From positions 1-64,000 of the forward strand of contig NZ_JAHCLU010000013.1 in NCBI RefSeq assembly GCF_018448785.1: a stretch of DNA of 64,000 nt, read 5' to 3'. The stretch comes from Halomonas jincaotanensis (GTDB taxonomy: Bacteria > Pseudomonadota > Gammaproteobacteria > Pseudomonadales > Halomonadaceae). The notes beneath the pieces are model-generated. The model saw only the letters and a program-made list of their open reading frames with translations, had not been told where the DNA came from and made no database searches. This document shows, piece by piece, positions 48,937 to 59,486 of this stretch. The stretch's first letter is position 1. Each line of letters starts with the position of its first letter. Made by a program: the position numbers and the translations under genes.

Positions 48937-49032
48937 CCCACCCGCCATGGATAACATCGCGCCCTGACGCTGAATTGACACATTAGCGCTTTAGGCTGAA
49001 AGGATCGTGCTGCTCTTGGGCCGGAGGATCCT

Positions 49033-50151
49033 TTGCACATTGCCGATGTGACGATGTTTCATGCACCCGCCAGTGGCGGCGTGCGCACCTATTTGCAAGC
49101 CAAGCACCGGGTGTTTTCCCGGACACCCGACCTGCGCACCAGCCTGCTGGTACCCGGAGCCGAACGCGACAGCCTGGGCGATCATCACACCCTCCCCGCC
49201 CTGCGCTTACCCTTGGGACAAGGCTATCGCTTCCCTCTACGTATTCGTCCCTGGCAGGAAGCGCTGGTATCACTTGCGCCGGACCTGATCGAGGCCGGCG
49301 ACCCATACGTCACCGCCTGGGCGGCGTTGAACGCCGGCCAGCAGCTCGGCGTGCCCGTCGTGGGCTTCTACCACTCCGACCTGCCGCGGCTGATGGGAGA
49401 TCGCTTTGGACAGCAGGTAGGAAAGCGCCTGGAGCGCTACGTGGCGCGCCTCTACTCGCAGTTCGACAGTGTGCTGGCACCTTGCCACGCCATGGCCAAT
49501 CGGCTACGCGACTGGGGTGTTGAGCACGTTCGGGTGCAGCCGCTGGGGGTCGATGTGGCGCGTTTTCATCCCCGACGGCGCGATCCGGCACTGCGACGCG
49601 AACTCGGTCTGGGACCGCAGACGCGGTTGCTGATCTTCGTCGGCCGCTATTCGCGAGAGAAGAATATCGATGTGCTGCTGGCCACCCTGCAACGCCTGGG
49701 TCCCCCCTATCACCTGCTGCTGATGGGGCCGGGCATGCCACGCCAGGTGCCCACCAACGTGACGGTCGTCGATCGCTGCTGCGGCGTCCATGAAGTGGCC
49801 AGGGCGCTAGCCAGCAGCGATGCCATGCTCCACGCCGGCACCCGTGAAACCTTCGGCTTGATCGCGCAGGAGGCAATGGCCAGCGGCATCCCGGTGATCG
49901 GTGCCAGGGCCGGCGCGCTGGCGGAAAATGTCCCCCTCGGGGCGGGCATCCTGTGCCGCCCGCTCGACCCGGCGGCCATGGCGGAGGCCTGCCACTCGCT
50001 GTTTCTCAACGATGTGGCCGCCAGCAGGCGCTACGCGCGACGCCATGTCGAGCGCCACTTCGACTGGGACTGTGTGATGCAGGACTTGTTGACGCACTAT
50101 CGACAACTCGGCGACGGCAGCGAGCACCATGCTCACCCCCAGAACGGCTGA
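49033..50151 (+). CDS. Glycosyltransferase family 4 protein
   Basis: Retaining GT-B glycosyltransferase, 372 residues: Gly-rich acceptor loop ASGGVRTYL, AGDPYVTAWAA, VGFYHSDLPR, nucleotide-binding VGRYSREKNIDVLL and the E(x7)E motif in ETFGLIAQEAMASGIPVIG. It resembles the mannosyl/glucosyl-transferases that act on glycolipids (GtfA/Pim-type), but donor and acceptor are unknown. It starts at TTG with GGAGG 5 bases upstream; no ATG is available earlier. It overlaps the next gene by 23 bases. Confidence 0.9.
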   Translation: MHIADVTMFHAPASGGVRTYLQAKHRVFSRTPDLRTSLLVPGAERDSLGDHHTLPALRLPLGQGYRFPLRIRPWQEALVSLAPDLIEAGDPYVTAWAALNAGQQLGVPVVGFYHSDLPRLMGDRFGQQVGKRLERYVARLYSQFDSVLAPCHAMANRLRDWGVEHVRVQPLGVDVARFHPRRRDPALRRELGLGPQTRLLIFVGRYSREKNIDVLLATLQRLGPPYHLLLMGPGMPRQVPTNVTVVDRCCGVHEVARALASSDAMLHAGTRETFGLIAQEAMASGIPVIGARAGALAENVPLGAGILCRPLDPAAMAEACHSLFLNDVAASRRYARRHVERHFDWDCVMQDLLTHYRQLGDGSEHHAHPQNG

Positions 50152-51166
50152 TACTCACCGCGCATTGCCGCAGTGGCGGCCGCTGCATGGCCTGATGATC
50201 GTGACGGCGCTCATCACCCCCCTGGCGGTCACCCTCTGGTTGGGCGGAACCGAGGCCCTGGCCGCGGTCAAGCGGTTCCCACTGGATGTCCTGGCCCTGA
50301 TGATAGTGATCGCCTTCCTGTGCTGGAACCTCAACGCCGCCCGGCTGCGCTTGATGCTGGATGGCCGGGCCGGCCACCTTGGGCAGCGCGGCGCACTGGG
50401 CATCGAACTGGCGTCCAAATTCGCCCTCTGTGCTACGCCCGGCGGCAGTGGTGGCCCACCTACGCTGCTGGTATTGCTGTCGCAACGTGGCCTACCGGCC
50501 GCAAAGGGGGCAGCCGTCTTCCTGCTCGACCAGGGTTGCGATCTGCTGTTTTTCCTCTGCATGCTGACCGGACTGGTGGCTTTCTCCTTGCTGGGCGAAG
50601 CCCAGTGGCCCCACCAGGCGTTGATCCAGATGGCACTGGTCGCATTGGTCCTGCTAGCCGCTGGCGTAACGTTGGTGATGGGATACCTGCCACGGTTGTT
50701 GCGTTACCCCGCATCACCAGGATCACGGTGGCTGAGCGGGTATCGGCGACGTTGGCTTGCTCGCCGCCTGCTGAAGTGTCGCTATGGGCTGCAAGCGACC
50801 CTGCAGCTCCCCATTACGACGCTGCTGGCGATGCTGATGCTCACCACGGCGCATTGGCTACTGCGCTACAGCCTGCTCTACCTGGCGGTGCTGGGCGCTG
50901 GGGGAAATGCCGACTGGCTGTGGACCTTCCTGACCCAGATGCTGGCCATGGCCGCGAGCCAATTCAGTTTTTTGCCCGGAGGCGCCGGTGCGGCCGAGCT
51001 GGGGGTCGGCGGGTTGCTGCTACCGCTGATGGCGCGCGAGCAGGCCGCCGCCGCCGTGCTGGTCTGGCGCCTGGTGTCCTACCACCTTTATCTCGCCGCC
51101 GGCGCCCCGTATTTTCTGCTGTCGGCCTACCGACTGGTGAGGCGACCATCAACAGCACGACTCTGA
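50129..51166 (+). CDS. Lysylphosphatidylglycerol synthase-type TM / UPF0104 (YbhN-like) protein
   Basis: A 345-residue membrane protein with about eight helices: LMIVTALITPLAVTLWLGG, FPLDVLALMIVIAFLCWNLNAARLRLML, the conserved KFALCATPGGSGGPPTLLVLLSQRGL and the later FSFLPGGAGAAELGVGGLLL. These are the two flippase-like motifs (PGGSG and PGGAGxxE) of the LPG synthase N-terminal domain. No aminoacyl-transfer domain is attached, so it may move a lipid-linked product. Overlap with the upstream glycosyltransferase implies a common pathway. Confidence 0.85.
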   Translation: MLTPRTADTHRALPQWRPLHGLMIVTALITPLAVTLWLGGTEALAAVKRFPLDVLALMIVIAFLCWNLNAARLRLMLDGRAGHLGQRGALGIELASKFALCATPGGSGGPPTLLVLLSQRGLPAAKGAAVFLLDQGCDLLFFLCMLTGLVAFSLLGEAQWPHQALIQMALVALVLLAAGVTLVMGYLPRLLRYPASPGSRWLSGYRRRWLARRLLKCRYGLQATLQLPITTLLAMLMLTTAHWLLRYSLLYLAVLGAGGNADWLWTFLTQMLAMAASQFSFLPGGAGAAELGVGGLLLPLMAREQAAAAVLVWRLVSYHLYLAAGAPYFLLSAYRLVRRPSTARL

Positions 51167-51174
51167 GCGCCTTC

Positions 51175-52059
51175 TCAGTTGTTGAAGTGACGCTGCTTCT
51201 CCGCCGTCCAGTCGATCGCTGGGGCACGCATGCCGTGCCCGCCACGATAAGGTGCATACGCCGGGGCTTCCCAACCCGCCAGTAGTGCCGGCGCCAGCCG
51301 AAACACCTCGACCCCGATGGGGTGACAGGTTTCCAGAGGATCGCGGGCGTCGGGGCCCCACAGGTCGACCGACAGGTCGCCTCCAGGGCAGCACGACAAT
51401 GCACACAGCAGGTCGACTTCGGCGAACAACTCGATGTAGTCGCCCTCTCTGGCCGGACAGGCTTTCATGAAGTACTGGTCATCGTCGTTGAGCCCAGTGC
51501 ACTGGAAGACGTTGAGCACGTCATGCACGTCGAACTCGGTGAGCCCGAAGGGAGCCACCGCACGCACCAGATTGGAATGACAGTGATGGTCGAAGTCCTC
51601 GCCGGTCAGCAGCTTGTTGACGTAGGGGTCGCAGCGCGTCCCCAGCAGGTCATGGACCCTGCCACCGTCAGGGTCCACGCCACTCCCGTTCACGCCATAG
51701 CCGGCCAGGGTATCGTCGATAATGGTCGCCATGGGCCGTAGATAGGGGAGCGTCGACCACAAGCGATCGAACGTCGACACATGCGCCCGCTGCAGCTGGC
51801 GCGTCCGCGAGGCCCAAAAGCGCTCCCGCGGATTGTGGCGATGCCAGAGGTTGAGATCCCCTACCTGGGGTCCATCCAGCGTCGAGAGACGCAGCACATG
51901 GCCGGCCGGCACCTCCCAGGCCAGGCCCTCGCGAATCGGCACGACCCGCTGGTCGACAAGCTTTCTCGCCTCTGGCGCCGTCAGTCGGGCATAGAAGTCG
52001 CGGTCCACGTCGAGAATGGAGCCTTGCGTGGCGCGGTAGGCGGCGGGCACCTTTGCCAT
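51175..52059 (-). CDS. DUF1989 / urea carboxylase-associated family protein
   Basis: A 294-residue cupin-like protein: IREGLAWEVPAGHVLRLSTLDGPQVGDLNLW, ASRTRQLQRAHVS, the HDLLGTRCDPY and HHCHSNLVRA pattern, DVLNVFQCTGLND and a late CCPGGDLSVD. These His/Cys residues may bind metal. Family members often lie beside urea carboxylase or guanidine-use genes, none of which is here. It is convergent with the flippase-like gene, with 8 bases between them. GGAGACAAGG precedes the ATG. Confidence 0.9.
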   Translation of the reverse strand: MAKVPAAYRATQGSILDVDRDFYARLTAPEARKLVDQRVVPIREGLAWEVPAGHVLRLSTLDGPQVGDLNLWHRHNPRERFWASRTRQLQRAHVSTFDRLWSTLPYLRPMATIIDDTLAGYGVNGSGVDPDGGRVHDLLGTRCDPYVNKLLTGEDFDHHCHSNLVRAVAPFGLTEFDVHDVLNVFQCTGLNDDDQYFMKACPAREGDYIELFAEVDLLCALSCCPGGDLSVDLWGPDARDPLETCHPIGVEVFRLAPALLAGWEAPAYAPYRGGHGMRAPAIDWTAEKQRHFNN

Positions 52060-52144
52060 GGCCTTGTCTCCTTGGATATTTGAGAAATACCCGACATGCT
52101 AACGGATTGTCCCCTGACGCTCTCAACGCCCGCCACGTGACGCC

Positions 52145-53470
52145 TCAGCTCGCGTTGATTTCGCCCTGCTGATGGTGATAGAAGAAGCGCAGCATTTCCT
52201 TAGTGGCATCGGGGCCCTTGGGATCGGTATAGCTTCCCTTCGTACTACCTCCCGACCAGGCATGACCCGCACCCTGGACCCGCCACTGCTCCAGGCGCGG
52301 CTCGCCCTTCGCATCATGATGCGTGGTACGCGTATAGGCATGGCCGTTGGCCACCTGCCCCTGCTCCACCGTGACCCTGGCGTTGCCCTTACCGTGACTT
52401 GTCGCCTCGCCCTCTCGACGCGTGGCGGCGTACTGGGCGGCAACGCGCTCTGCATTGCTTGGGTGCACGGTGGTGTCGCGATCACCATGAAAGATGATGG
52501 CTGGCACCTCCGACACCCAACCGGATGCTCGCGCTGAGGTACCACCGCCCAGAGGACCCGTGCCGCCCTGCATTGCCCCCAGGGCATCGGGGAGGCTCTG
52601 CGCCACGCCGTGGGGCAGCCCCGAATGCACGCCCACCGCCGCAAAGAGATCCGGATAGGTCATCGCCAGCGTCGTTGCCATGGCGGCGCCTGCCGAGAGC
52701 CCTGCGACATAGACCCGGCTCGCATCGAGCCCGTGCGTGTCGATGACCTGACGGGTCATGCCGGCAAGGATCGACGGCTCACCGCCCTCGCGCTGCTGGT
52801 CTTCGGCCTTGAACCAGTTCCAGCACTTCGAGCTGTTAGCGGTCATCGGCTGGGCCGGATAGAGCACGCAACACAGCTGCTCTTCGGCCAGCCGGTTCAT
52901 GTTGGTCCCGGCAGCGAAGTCGTCGGGATTCTGCGTGCATCCATGCAGCATGACCACCAGTGGTAGTGCCTGCCCGTGATGGCCGCTGGGAATGTACAGC
53001 TTGTAGTCGCGCGTGCCGACATGGTTGGTATAACGGCCGGCCGTGAACGCGCCGGGGTGTGCCTCCTCAGTAGCGCCCCGTGCCTGCTCTGGTTGGGCGC
53101 CGGCGCCGCGAAACTTGAGCCACTTGTCGCGCCATGCAGCAGGAATGTCAATGTCGCCGCTCGGGTATGCCCCAGTGGTCGCCTGTCGGGTATCGCCAAA
53201 TGCGGAAAATGGTGCGGCTTGCGCTGTCGGCTCATCTTTCAAGCTCGAGGCCGTGACCGCCTCGTCGACGACCTGCCAGCTCCCCTCAAAGGTATTCCCC
53301 TCGAATGTGTTGCCTCCGCCGTAAGTTTTATTCGGCGTTTCCTCACCCGTCGCCTCTCCCTTCCCTCCCGGCATGGCGCCTTGCAGGATGGCCATGGCCT
53401 CGTGCAGCTTCCCGGCGCGCGTGAGCCGCGTCGCTTCTTCCATTCGCTTCGTCATAGTGGCGTCGATCAT
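52145..53470 (-). CDS. PHB depolymerase family esterase
   Basis: A 441-residue alpha/beta hydrolase of the catalytic-domain-type-1 short-chain PHA depolymerase family: oxyanion HGCTQNPDDFAAGT, lipase box AGLSAGAAM (Ser259), HGDRDTTVHP (Asp) and GAGHAWSGG (His). Residues 1-110 are a polar extension containing GNTFEGNTFEG and no signal peptide, so the protein is predicted cytoplasmic. It may act on intracellular polyhydroxyalkanoate or another ester. The RHH regulator gene lies 23 bases upstream on the same strand. Confidence 0.9.
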   Translation of the reverse strand: MIDATMTKRMEEATRLTRAGKLHEAMAILQGAMPGGKGEATGEETPNKTYGGGNTFEGNTFEGSWQVVDEAVTASSLKDEPTAQAAPFSAFGDTRQATTGAYPSGDIDIPAAWRDKWLKFRGAGAQPEQARGATEEAHPGAFTAGRYTNHVGTRDYKLYIPSGHHGQALPLVVMLHGCTQNPDDFAAGTNMNRLAEEQLCCVLYPAQPMTANSSKCWNWFKAEDQQREGGEPSILAGMTRQVIDTHGLDASRVYVAGLSAGAAMATTLAMTYPDLFAAVGVHSGLPHGVAQSLPDALGAMQGGTGPLGGGTSARASGWVSEVPAIIFHGDRDTTVHPSNAERVAAQYAATRREGEATSHGKGNARVTVEQGQVANGHAYTRTTHHDAKGEPRLEQWRVQGAGHAWSGGSTKGSYTDPKGPDATKEMLRFFYHHQQGEINAS

Positions 53471-53493
53471 CGTTAAATTTCCTATTCAGTGAT

Positions 53494-53910
53494 TCAGTGA
53501 ATTCGGTCTGCCAGGGCGGCCTTGACCGCCGCGCTGGCATGCAGGGCGCCCAGCACGACCACCGATTCGATGGTGGCGCGGGCAAGCTCCGGTGTTACGT
53601 CGTCGGCGATGCGGGCCAGCCCCAGCACCTGGATCTGCAGCGCCTCTCCGGCGGCCTGAAGCGCCTCTAGATCACTGCGGCTGTAGTCTTGCAAGCCCAG
53701 CACGAATGTCTTGCGTGCCACGGTTTCCTTGACAACTTCCGCATGGGTGGCCAGCTGGTTGCGGATCGCCGTGCGGATCAGATCGGTTCGATTGGAATAG
53801 AATCCTTCCTGGACCAGCAGATCGATCTGCCCCAGGTCGACGACCCCCAGGTTGATGGTGATCTTCTCGCTGGCGTCGCCGGACTTGCGGCGCAGTTCAT
53901 GCACGCTCAT
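53494..53910 (-). CDS. CopG/ribbon-helix-helix transcriptional regulator
   Basis: A 138-residue protein: N-terminal RHH domain KITINLGVVDLGQIDLLVQEGFYSNRTDLIRTAIRNQL (about 16-53, cited in parts as ITINLG and SNRTDLIRTAIRNQL). A C-terminal domain of about 80 residues follows (ALQIQVLGLARIADDVTPE, SVVVLGALHASAAVKAALADR) of a type found in regulators near PHA depolymerase-like esterases. The upstream palindrome overlapping its promoter fits autoregulation. First gene of a two-gene operon with the esterase. Confidence 0.9.
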   Translation of the reverse strand: MSVHELRRKSGDASEKITINLGVVDLGQIDLLVQEGFYSNRTDLIRTAIRNQLATHAEVVKETVARKTFVLGLQDYSRSDLEALQAAGEALQIQVLGLARIADDVTPELARATIESVVVLGALHASAAVKAALADRIH

Positions 53911-53980
53911 TTGTTATGCCTCGTTGCCCAAATTGCGGAACCATCCTGACGCTACTTCAGCATCTCTATGGCATCCATTA

Positions 53981-54026
53981 ACCATCCACATGGATGGTAT
54001 AATAGGCTAGCCGTGACAATAGTCAA
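53981..54026 (-). promoter_or_regulatory. Promoter with overlapping palindromic operator for the RHH regulator
   Basis: On the minus strand, -35 TTGACT (54026-54021), 16-base spacer, -10 TATTAT (54004-53999). Abutting the -10 is the palindrome ACCATCCA-TG-TGGATGGT (53998-53981). The start of transcription would fall inside it, as expected for a repressor site. It lies about 70 bases before the regulator start. Confidence 0.75.
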
Positions 54027-54040
54027 GCTTTGGGCGTACG

Positions 54041-54069
54041 AAAAACGACCCACCGATAGGCGGGCCGTT
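54041..54069 (-). terminator. Intrinsic terminator of the sdh-suc operon
   Basis: Minus-strand RNA folds as AACGGCCCGCC-UAUC-GGUGGGUCGUU, 11 pairs including two G-U, followed by UUU. In the plus strand the wobbles become mismatches, so direction is clear. It ends about 146 bases after the sucD stop. Confidence 0.85.
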
Positions 54070-54119
54070 ACATATGGGTAAAGGGAGTGGCGTAGCAGGA
54101 AATCAAACGCCACAAACAA

Positions 54120-54143
54120 CAAGGGCACCCATGGGTGCCCTTG
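54120..54143 (-). repeat. 24-bp perfect palindrome in sucD 3' region
   Basis: CAAGGGCACCCATGGGTGCCCTTG is fully self-complementary. A smaller hairpin GTGGCGT/ACGCCAC (54087-54093 and 54107-54113) lies between it and the terminator. It may be a first, weaker terminator or a processing/protection element. Confidence 0.65.
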
Positions 54144-54185
54144 AAGAATGTCGTGACGGAAGGCAGCGAAGCTGACTGATCGGCC

Positions 54186-55058
54186 TTACCAGCCGGTTGC
54201 CTGCTTTAGCGCATCGCCGATCTCGGCGAGCGAGCGCACTGTCTTGACGCCCGCGGCTTCCAGAGCGGCGAACTTCTCGTCCGCGGTGCCCTTGCCACCC
54301 GCGATGATGGCGCCGGCGTGGCCCATACGCTTACCGGGAGGTGCGGTAACGCCGGCGATATATGCCACCACCGGCTTGGAGACGTTGGCCTTGATGTAGG
54401 CGGCCGCCTCTTCCTCGGCCGTGCCGCCGATCTCGCCGATCATCACGATGGCCTCAGTGGCTGGATCCTTCTCGAACTGTTCGAGGATATCGATGAAGTT
54501 GGAGCCGGGAATCGGATCGCCGCCGATACCCACACAGGTCGACTGACCGAAGCCATGGTCGGTGGTCTGCTTGACAGCTTCATAGGTCAGGGTACCGGAA
54601 CGCGAGACGATACCGACACGACCCGGCTTGTGAATATGGCCCGGCATGATGCCGATCTTGCACTCACCCGGCGTGATGACACCCGGGCAGTTCGGACCGA
54701 TCAGGCGCACGCCCAACTCGTCGCACTTCACCTTGGCGTCGAGCATGTCCAGCGTCGGAATGCCTTCGGTGATGCAGACGATCAGCTTGATCCCAGCGTT
54801 GGCAGCTTCCAGGATCGAGTCCTTGCAGAACGGCGCCGGTACGTAGATCACACTGGCCTCGGCTCCAGTCTCGGCCACGGCTTCCTTGACGGTGTTGAAC
54901 ACCGGCAGGCCCAGATGCTCCTGGCCGCCCTTGCCCGGCGTCACCCCACCGACCATCTTGGTGCCGTAGGCGATCGCCTGTTCAGAGTGGAAGGTCCCCT
55001 GTCCACCAGTGAAACCCTGGCAGATGACCTTGGTGTTCTTGTCGATCAGGATGCTCAT
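54186..55058 (-). CDS. sucD: Succinyl-CoA synthetase subunit alpha
   Basis: With SucC converts succinyl-CoA, ADP and Pi to succinate, CoA and ATP. The 290 residues have the CoA-binding [55 protein letters not shown] and the phosphohistidine site GHAGAII near residue 247. Length equals E. coli SucD (289) within a residue. Its ATG shares one base with the sucC stop (TAATG). Confidence 0.98.
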   Translation of the reverse strand: MSILIDKNTKVICQGFTGGQGTFHSEQAIAYGTKMVGGVTPGKGGQEHLGLPVFNTVKEAVAETGAEASVIYVPAPFCKDSILEAANAGIKLIVCITEGIPTLDMLDAKVKCDELGVRLIGPNCPGVITPGECKIGIMPGHIHKPGRVGIVSRSGTLTYEAVKQTTDHGFGQSTCVGIGGDPIPGSNFIDILEQFEKDPATEAIVMIGEIGGTAEEEAAAYIKANVSKPVVAYIAGVTAPPGKRMGHAGAIIAGGKGTADEKFAALEAAGVKTVRSLAEIGDALKQATGW

Positions 55059-56224
55059 TACTTGCCCTCCGCTGCCTTGACAACCTGCTGAGCCGCATCG
55101 CTCAGACTGGTAGCAGCGATGATGTTCAGACCACTGGAGGCCAATTTTTCGGCACCCAGTTCGGCGTTGTTACCCTCAAGACGCACCACGACCGGCACGT
55201 TAACACCGACCTGCTCGACGGCACCGATGATGCCCTCGGCGATCATGTCGCAACGCACGATGCCGCCGAAGATATTGACCAGTACGGCCTTCACGGAATC
55301 GTCAGAGAGAATGAGCTTGAAGGCTTCAGCCACACGCTCCTTGGTGGCGCCACCGCCAACGTCCAGGAAGTTGGCGGGTTGGCCACCGTTGAGCTTGATG
55401 ATGTCCATCGTGCCCATCGCCAGTCCGGCGCCATTGACCATGCAGCCGATGTTACCTTCCAGCGCCACGTAGTTCAGTTCCCAGGCCGCAGCTTCGGCTT
55501 CACGCTCGTCTTCCTGGGACGGATCGCGCATTGCCTGCAGGTCCGGATGGCGATAGAGGGCATTGCCATCCAGGTTGATCTTGGCGTCGAGGCAGTGGAG
55601 GTCGCCCTCGTCGGTCACCACTAGCGGATTGATCTCGAGCAGCGCAAGATCCTTGTCGTGGAACAGCTTGGAGAGTCCCAGGAAGATCTTGGTGAACTGC
55701 TTGACCTGGTTACCAGTGAGGCCCAATGCGAAAGCAAGCTCACGCGCCTGGTAGGGCTGAGCGCCGACCAGAGGGTCGATCTCGGCCTTGAGAATCTTCT
55801 CGGGAGTTTCCTCGGCCACCTTTTCGATTTCGACACCACCCTCGGTGGAGGCCATGAAGACCACACGTCGCGTGCCGCGATCGACCACTGCGCCCAGATA
55901 GAGCTCGTCGGCGATGTCGGTACAGGTCTCGACCAGGAGCGTGGTGACCGGCTGTCCCTTGTCGTCGGTCTGGAAGGTCACCAGATTCTTGCCCAGCCAA
56001 GACTCGGCGAAGGACTTGGCCTCCTCCGGGCTCTTGATCAGCTTGACACCACCGGCCTTGCCACGGCCGCCGGCGTGAACCTGGGCCTTGATGACCCACT
56101 TGTCGCCACCGATCTTCTTGCAGGCCTCGAGGGCCTCTTCTGGGGTATCCACAGCGAAGCCCTTGGACACCGGCAGGCCATAATCGGCAAACAGCTGTTT
56201 GCCCTGATATTCGTGAAGGTTCAT
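55058..56224 (-). CDS. sucC: Succinyl-CoA synthetase subunit beta
   Basis: ATP-grasp subunit, 388 residues as in E. coli. Visible are [20 protein letters not shown], the nucleotide-binding [19 protein letters not shown], metal-site [16 protein letters not shown] and the [19 protein letters not shown] and [16 protein letters not shown] succinate-site blocks. The 139-base gap from lpd contains two stable hairpins. sucD is translationally coupled downstream. Confidence 0.98.
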   Translation of the reverse strand: MNLHEYQGKQLFADYGLPVSKGFAVDTPEEALEACKKIGGDKWVIKAQVHAGGRGKAGGVKLIKSPEEAKSFAESWLGKNLVTFQTDDKGQPVTTLLVETCTDIADELYLGAVVDRGTRRVVFMASTEGGVEIEKVAEETPEKILKAEIDPLVGAQPYQARELAFALGLTGNQVKQFTKIFLGLSKLFHDKDLALLEINPLVVTDEGDLHCLDAKINLDGNALYRHPDLQAMRDPSQEDEREAEAAAWELNYVALEGNIGCMVNGAGLAMGTMDIIKLNGGQPANFLDVGGGATKERVAEAFKLILSDDSVKAVLVNIFGGIVRCDMIAEGIIGAVEQVGVNVPVVVRLEGNNAELGAEKLASSGLNIIAATSLSDAAQQVVKAAEGK

Positions 56225-56307
56225 CGATTCATGCCATTGGTTGCATGTGACTCGAACGATGACCGCAAGCTCCCCCTATCAGGCGTTACGCTTGGGTCAC
56301 CCCCGTC

Positions 56308-56354
56308 CGTTTCCGATACTAGGCCGGAAACGAGGCGCCACCCGTAGGTGGCGC
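56308..56354 (-). repeat. Tandem hairpins between lpd and sucC
   Basis: Two perfect stems: GCGCCACC/GGTGGCGC (56335-56342 and 56347-56354, loop CGTA) directly after lpd, and CGTTTCCG/CGGAAACG (56308-56315 and 56325-56332). No T-run follows, so they look like attenuation or RNA-stability elements within the operon. Confidence 0.6.
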
Positions 56355-56363
56355 TTGTTGTCT

Positions 56364-57851
<1,488 letters not shown>

Positions 57852-59447
57852 TTAGACGTCCAGCAGCAGGCGCGCCGGATCCTCGAGCAATTCCTTGATA
57901 GTCACCAGGAACTGCACGGCGTCCTTGCCATCGATCATGCGGTGGTCGTATGAAACGGCGAGATACATCATCGGACGAATCTCCACCTTGCCGTTCACCG
58001 CCATGGGACGTTCCTGAATCTTGTGCATACCCAGAATGGCGGTCTGCGGCGGATTGATGATCGGCGTGGACATCAACGAGCCGAAGATACCGCCATTGGT
58101 GATGGTAAAGGTGCCGCCCTGCATCTCGTCGATGCCGAGCTTGCCGTCACGGGCGCGCTTGCCGAAATCAACAATGCCCTTTTCGACGTCGGCGATCTTC
58201 ATGCTGTCGGTATCGCGCAGTACCGGGACCACCAGGCCACGGTCGGTGGAAACCGCCACCCCGATATCCTGATAGCCATGGTAGACGATGTCGGTACCGT
58301 CGATGGAGGCGTTGACGTCGGGGAAGCGCTTGAGCGCCTCGGACGCCGCCTTGACGAAGAACCCCATGAAACCCAGTTTAGTGTCGTGAGTCTTGAGGAA
58401 GGTGTCCTTGTACTGGGCACGCAGGTCCATCACCGCACCCATGTCGACCTCGTTATAGGTGGTCAGCATGGCGGCGGTCTGCTGGGCCTGCACCAGGCGC
58501 TTGGCGATGGTCTGACGCAGCCGGCTCATCGGCACCCGCTTTTCGGGACGCTCGCCTTCGACAGCCGGTGTTGCCGCGGCCTGCTTGACCGCATCGCCTG
58601 GCTTGGCGCCACCGGCAGGTTTAGACGCCTTCTTGGCAGTACCCTCCTTGATGGCCTTCTGCACGTCCTCCTTGAGGATACGACCACCCTTGCCAGTGCC
58701 TTCGATCTTGCTCACGTCGAGATCATTCTCGGCCACCATCCTACGGGCGGCCGGGGCGAGGGTCTTGTCGCCGACCCGCTCGTCGCTGGCACCATCGTCA
58801 GCCGATGCTGGGGCCTTATCCCCGCCGGCATCACCTGCCGGCTCGGCCTCGCCGCCAGCACCCTCGGTGAAGGTTGCCAGCACCTGCTCGGAGGTGACCT
58901 GACTGCCTTCCTCAGCCTTGATCTCGGACAGAGAGCCATCAGCGGGTGCGACGACTTCCAGCACCACCTTGTCTGTCTCGATCTCGGCCAGAACTTCATC
59001 GCGCTTGACCGCGTCACCAACCTGCCTCTGCCAGCTGGCCACGGTGCCTTCCTGAATCGACTCGGGAAAACTAGGTGCCTTGACCTCATGCTGCTTTCCG
59101 CCACTGGCCGAGGCTGGTGCCGGCTTGTCCTGGGTAGGCGTAGACTCGTCAGTCTTTTTCTTGCTGGACTTGGCGTCGGACTTCTTGGCGTCGTCTCCCC
59201 CCTGGGCGTCCGCGTCACCGAGCCGACCCAGCACCTGCTCGGATTCTACGCTCTCGCCCTCCTCTGCAAGTACCTCGGCGAGAGTGCCAGCTTCCGGCGC
59301 CACCACCTCGAGCACCACCTTGTCGGTCTCGATCTCGACGATCAGCTCGTCTCGCTCGACGCTGTCGCCAGGCTTTTTATGCCAGGCGGCAACGGTGCCT
59401 TCGGCAACGGATTCCGGGAAGGAGGGTGCCTTGATGTCGGTAGCCAT
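57852..59447 (-). CDS. sucB: Dihydrolipoyllysine succinyltransferase (E2) with two lipoyl domains
   Basis: Core of the 2-oxoglutarate dehydrogenase complex. The 531 residues contain two lipoyl domains: residues 1-76 ([11 protein letters not shown], Lys43) and 120-194 ([11 protein letters not shown], Lys160). Charged Ala/Asp/Lys linkers follow. The E1/E3-binding domain (about 228-266, [21 protein letters not shown]) comes next. The catalytic domain has [13 protein letters not shown] (His502, Asp506). Most SucB proteins (about 400 residues) have one lipoyl domain. The SucB-type call rests on the operon and the [13 protein letters not shown] end. Confidence 0.96.
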   Translation of the reverse strand: MATDIKAPSFPESVAEGTVAAWHKKPGDSVERDELIVEIETDKVVLEVVAPEAGTLAEVLAEEGESVESEQVLGRLGDADAQGGDDAKKSDAKSSKKKTDESTPTQDKPAPASASGGKQHEVKAPSFPESIQEGTVASWQRQVGDAVKRDEVLAEIETDKVVLEVVAPADGSLSEIKAEEGSQVTSEQVLATFTEGAGGEAEPAGDAGGDKAPASADDGASDERVGDKTLAPAARRMVAENDLDVSKIEGTGKGGRILKEDVQKAIKEGTAKKASKPAGGAKPGDAVKQAAATPAVEGERPEKRVPMSRLRQTIAKRLVQAQQTAAMLTTYNEVDMGAVMDLRAQYKDTFLKTHDTKLGFMGFFVKAASEALKRFPDVNASIDGTDIVYHGYQDIGVAVSTDRGLVVPVLRDTDSMKIADVEKGIVDFGKRARDGKLGIDEMQGGTFTITNGGIFGSLMSTPIINPPQTAILGMHKIQERPMAVNGKVEIRPMMYLAVSYDHRMIDGKDAVQFLVTIKELLEDPARLLLDV

Positions 59448-59486
59448 GTCGTTTCCTTGTGTATTCTCTCGTTCCGGTGAAGCGCC

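Noticed and set aside
58023..59480. 485-codon plus-strand frame opposite sucB
   Set aside because: Shadow of sucB; no ribosome site or recognisable domain.
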